From Hydrangea macrophylla (Eukaryota; Streptophyta; Magnoliopsida; Cornales; Hydrangeaceae): 64,000 bases of DNA. Every line of letters starts with the position of its first letter. The first letter of the stretch is position 1. The DNA is taken from positions 70,286,864 through 70,350,863 of the forward strand of contig CM066993.1 of NCBI GenBank assembly GCA_033977485.1, given 5' to 3'. The notes beneath the pieces are model-generated. The model was given only the letters and a program-made list of their open reading frames with translations. It was not told where the DNA came from and searched no databases. Of this stretch, positions 60,136 through 64,000 are shown in pieces. The position numbers and the translations under genes were made by a program.

Positions 60136-60521
60136 TATATATATATATATATATATATTCTTTTGGGAAGTAGAGTAAGCTTATTTTTGCTTAAATTTCT
60201 TATGAAACTAGCTCCAGTTATATGTAATGCGGTTGTTCCTCCTCCTACCCTGTTACCAGATAATGTTCACCATTTTCTACCTCCCTTTATTCTTCGCTCT
60301 AAGTGGTTTCTATCACAATCTATTCATGTCATGGTTTAATTTGTTGCACTAGTTTATTCTTCTTCATAGTAAAAGATGTTCTGATTCTCACAGTGGATAT
60401 AAGTACTGTGAGGTTTCTTTCAAATTTTCTTTAGAAGAATGGTCTTAAAGTTTATTGAAAGTAAGTTATGTAAGTTAATTTGGTGCCTAATGTCAATCAA
60501 AAATGCTACACATACAACCTA

Positions 60522-62877
60522 TGACGCCCCGCCCCGCCACGAGTCCCGGCGACGGGGTGTCAACCAGCGGAAGTACAACAATAACAGTAATAACAGTAGG
60601 CTTTGACACCTATCGATAACTCCCCGGGTTCAAGACTCCGAGGTTTACTTATATTAAACGTTTATCATTTGGAAGACATTCATAAAACAGAATCTGGTTT
60701 CGTTTAGAAAATAACCTTTCTTAAAACAAAACGTTTTCAAGATAAGCAGCGGAAAATCAGAGTGAAGTTATCCTTTAATTTAAAAGCCGGTGGACTAACA
60801 TTTGTCCAATTGAAACATAACATGTTCTTTGAAATCAAAGTTTTATTACATTAACTAAATGGAAATCCCCACACACGGGTCTTCAAACTATAGCGGAAGC
60901 ATTGTCAATTCTCGGGGCCTTGCCCTTATCTATATCACCTGAAAAAAAGAGAGGGTTTAATAGTCCATAAGCCAAAAAGGCTCGTATAGTCATATAACCG
61001 CACAATAACATCTGTTATATAACATGCGTGAGTGCGATGAATGCCAATGTCAATGCATGAAAACCATTTACATGCATTTTCAAACACTCACCCTCAATCG
61101 TCAATATCATTACCCGGACCATGGGCTTCCCGTCCACGTAGGCCTAGCCTCAAACGTGCGGGACTTTGGGCCTTACGAATTACACGTAGGCCTAGCCTTT
61201 ATCGTTACGGGGGTTTCTTGCAGCACATCCCGCAATTCGAGTTCCTAGTGGTACTCATCTCACACGCCTACCCACAAATCCGGGATTTCTAACTTTTCAA
61301 AACAAAATCCCTCCTAGAGGGTTTTATGCATGGAAGCCTCTAAGGTCTTCCCTTTTTAAAACCTGGAAGGCTCTAAGGTCTTCCCTTTTCAAAAATTAAA
61401 AGCCTCTAAGGTTTTTCATCCCAAAATCATTTTCGTGATTTTTGTGTTCATGCTCATGGTTATGAAATGATATGACATATGCGAGCTCTAAGCATCTAGA
61501 CATATTCAATATTTCATAAGACAGATTATTAAGGCATGCTATCAATTCAAAGCAACACAATAGACATGCTGAAATTATCCAGGTAAACACATAAGGCATA
61601 GCAACTCAAGTAACCACTTAAGGCATAGCAACTCAAGTAAACATAAAAGTACACTATTAACATGTTATACAACTTTATTGAGGGTTATACGAAACTATCG
61701 TTCACCGAGGATAGACTGAATAATTAATCAGAATAGAAATCGGAACTGCTCAATCTGTTACAAATCTCAATATACAATAATGCGCGTATATTAGTGAGGT
61801 ACAACACCTCAAAGCATGAGTACAACTACTACAAAGGCAAAGTACAACTCTTAAAGCTTAGGGTACAAGGTCCCTTAGCTTGTAACAGACTTAAATACAA
61901 CAAAACAGAAGATTTCACCAAACTGCTTGAGGTCGCGCGCGCGGGCCGCTCGCGACGGTGGCAAAACTGGACACTTCCTGACGACCATAGTAGCGTCAAA
62001 GTGTGTGAAGCCGAACTTGGACATTCCCTGGCACCCATGGAAGTGCTAAAGTGTGGCCTACGGACACTCCCTGATACCTGAGTCTGGATACTACGTGAGG
62101 GTGCCTCCGGTATTTACATGGCGGATTAGGTAGTCAAAGTGTGAGGCAATGGACACTCCCTGATACCCCGGACCAATGTGTGAGGTAAATTGGACATTCC
62201 CTGGCACCCCTGTGCTAAAGTGTGGCTATCGGAGTATTTCAAAGATACCGGTGTATGATGGTGGGTTGTTGGGTTTTGTCGAGAGAAAAGAGTCGGTAAG
62301 ATGAGATGGTTCATTGTTCTCATACACGGTCACATATATGTGAGTTACATCTTTTAAATAATATTGTGCTTGTTTCCCTTATATGACCTCTTTGCTTTAA
62401 TACAAACTTGTTGAATTAAATGAGAAATGTAAAGAGGTAAATGAATATGTTTTACATTCAAAGTTATGTTTCTAATACTCACCAGCTTCTTGAAGCTGAC
62501 GACGTTGATGCGTCCTGGACATTCGTGTTCAAGTTTTTCAGGTTATAATCAGGCTGAACACTATGACTATGCAAACTGAGAACAACTATCTGATGAAGAG
62601 TTTACTGTTATATGCCTTAAGTTGAACTGTTAAGGATGACTGTAATAGACACTAAGTTATTGTTTTGATTTAAGGCGGTTTGTGCCTTTAGAGATCCAGT
62701 GCTGTAATATGTAATAAGTTAGAAAAATATTTGTAAGCCTTGATTGCTCTACTCTGATTATTATGTTTCATGTTGTTCGACGTTTGGGACGGAATTGATC
62801 CTTCAAACTGTCGCGACCTACGGGTCCATAAAGGAAATTAAACGCTTTCCATATTTATGTTACGTCGGGGCGTGACA
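60522..62877 (-). repeat. 3' LTR of a chromovirus, about 2.36 kb
   Basis: On the - strand it begins TGTCACGCCCCGACG, directly after the integrase-chromodomain frame, and ends GGGGCGTCA at the left edge, giving TG...CA ends. The region 61900-62330 repeats GGACAYTCCCTG(G/A)(C/T)ACC-type units, and 61330-61420 repeats CCTCTAAGGTCTTCCC. The pol stop codon falls just inside the LTR as I place it. The second LTR is outside the window, so the right edge rests on the TG and on repeat logic. Confidence 0.7.
61960..62235. repeat. Degenerate tandem repeat in the LTR
   Basis: TGTGTGAAG or TAAAGTGTGGC followed by GGACAYTCCCTG recurs about five times at 45-70 base intervals. Confidence 0.75.
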
Positions 62878-64000
62878 CAAATAATTGCGGATATCGATCG
62901 AGCATCTCCTTCTCATTCTCCCAAGTAGTCTCCTCAGTACCATGGTGACGCCACAGTACTCGAACCAAACAAATAGTTCTACCACGAAGCACATGCTCTT
63001 TAGCTTCCAGAATCTGTACGGGTTGTTCCTCGTAAGACGCATCTTGCTCCAATGGTAAATTAGTCCAATCTAAAACATGAGACGGATCAGGTTCATACTT
63101 CCGAAGCATTGAGATATGAAATACATTATGAACTTTTGCCAACTGCGGAGGCAAAGCCAATCGATAGGCAACTTCAACCGCACGTTCTAAAATCTGGAAA
63201 GGCCCAATGAAACGAGGTGAAAGCTTCTTATCCTGACCAAAACGAAGCACACCACGACGAGGTGAAACTTTGAGAACACATGATCTCCAACTTCAAAGGA
63301 CAACGGTCTCCTCTTCTTATCAACATAACTTTTCTGTCGGCTCTGAGCCGTAAGTATCCTCGCACGAATCAGTTTTATCTTTTCAGTAGTTTCCCTTACT
63401 AGATCTGGTCCCAACAGAGACGCTTCTCCAACGTCTGTCCAACATACGGGAGAACGACACGGTCGTCCATAAAGGGCCTCAAACGGTGCCATCTGAATGC
63501 TTGCTTGGTAACTATTGTTATACGCAAACTCGATCAATGGTAGGTGGTCTTGCCAATTACCTTTGAAGTCCATAACACAAGCTCGTAACATATCTTCCAA
63601 GGTCTGTATAGTACGTTCTGACTGACCATTCGTCTGAGGATGAAAAGCCGTACGCAATCTCAATTCTGTCCCCAAAGCTTTCTGGAGACCTTCCCAAAAC
63701 AATGAAGTAAACCGCGGATCTCGATCCGACACAATCAAAATAGGGACTCCATGTAATCGAATGATCTCTCGAATATACAAGCGACTAAGAACATCAACTG
63801 AATCGGTCAATCGCATTCCCAGAAAGTGTGCAGACTTTGTCAAACGATCCACAATGACCCAAACGGCATCATGACCACGTGGTGACCTAGGAAGTGCTGT
63901 CACAAAATCCATTGTCACGTGCTCTCCCATTTCCACTCTGAAATTGGTAATGGTTGCAATAACCCTGCAGGTCTCTAATGTTCGGCTTTCACTTGCTGAC
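62855..64000 (-). pseudogene. Ty3-gypsy chromovirus integrase and chromodomain, partial
   Basis: Read on the - strand, the core has the catalytic aspartates in VTMDFVTALP and IVSDRDPRFTS and the glutamate in TNGQSERTIQTLED, then MAPFEALYGRPCRSPVCW, the GPF/Y-type SPRFIGPFQILE, and a chromodomain (VQILEAKEHVLR, VLWRHHGTEETTWE) of the Tekay/Del kind that directs insertion to marked chromatin. A one-base loss near 63272 separates core from C-terminus, and a two-base gain near 63935 with a TAG just upstream breaks the N-terminal side. The element continues beyond the right edge. Confidence 0.9.

Larger units (their letters stand above)
59251..60515 (+). repeat. Second copy of SEC6 intron segments
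   Basis: Pieces at about 59251-59290, 59516-59548, 60153-60340 and 60343-60515 match SEC6 intron sequence at 12505-12550, 12539-12675, 13343-13480 and 27733-27885 in that order. The copy is broken by its own insertions and contains no SEC6 exon. Confidence 0.65.

Overview
The window is nuclear DNA from a flowering plant, most likely a eudicot. Evidence is spliced genes with GT-AG introns, an exocyst SEC6 gene whose predicted peptide closely follows the plant family, plant-type Ty1-copia and Ty3-gypsy retrotransposons, hAT, Mutator-like, Harbinger-like and Stowaway-like elements, and much AT-rich simple sequence. I cannot name the species. No RNA gene, CRISPR array or prokaryotic feature was seen.

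The only apparently functional host gene is SEC6 on the + strand. Fourteen 3' exons lie between 6870 and 32327 and encode 446 residues plus a stop; the first roughly 300 residues lie left of the window. Only 1.34 kb of this 25.5-kb stretch is coding. Its introns hold three copia elements in the sense orientation (1-5052, 14089-19639, 20672-26167), a small non-autonomous copia-like element in antisense (8001-9090), a solo LTR (26433-27596), an RTE-type LINE 3' end (31034-31850), Stowaway-type MITEs and a TIR element. All exons stay open and every splice site is usable (one is GC-AG), so the gene has probably tolerated the load.

From 32.3 to 40 kb lies a decayed F-box gene on the - strand, then gene-poor DNA packed with small nested elements: a Mutator-like MITE with a 9-bp target duplication, a SINE split by a TAA-flanked MITE that carries six 17-bp palindromes, and a Stowaway-like MITE holding a hAT MITE and a fold-back.

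From 41 to 45.4 kb are clustered TTGTTCC repeats of unknown origin that switch orientation near 45.05 kb, interrupted by LTR-like sequence. An almost complete hAT element (45572-49388, perfect 8-bp target duplication) follows, with a broken RICESLEEPER-type transposase on the - strand.

From 49.4 to 60.5 kb are more MITEs, two copies of one non-autonomous hAT family (one carrying a 1.86-kb Mutator-like insertion with a triplicated 143-bp GC-rich segment), an irregular AT-rich repeat field, and a block that repeats SEC6 intron sequence in the same order. The right end (60522-64000) is the 3' LTR and integrase end of a Tekay/Del-like chromovirus on the - strand, running off the window.
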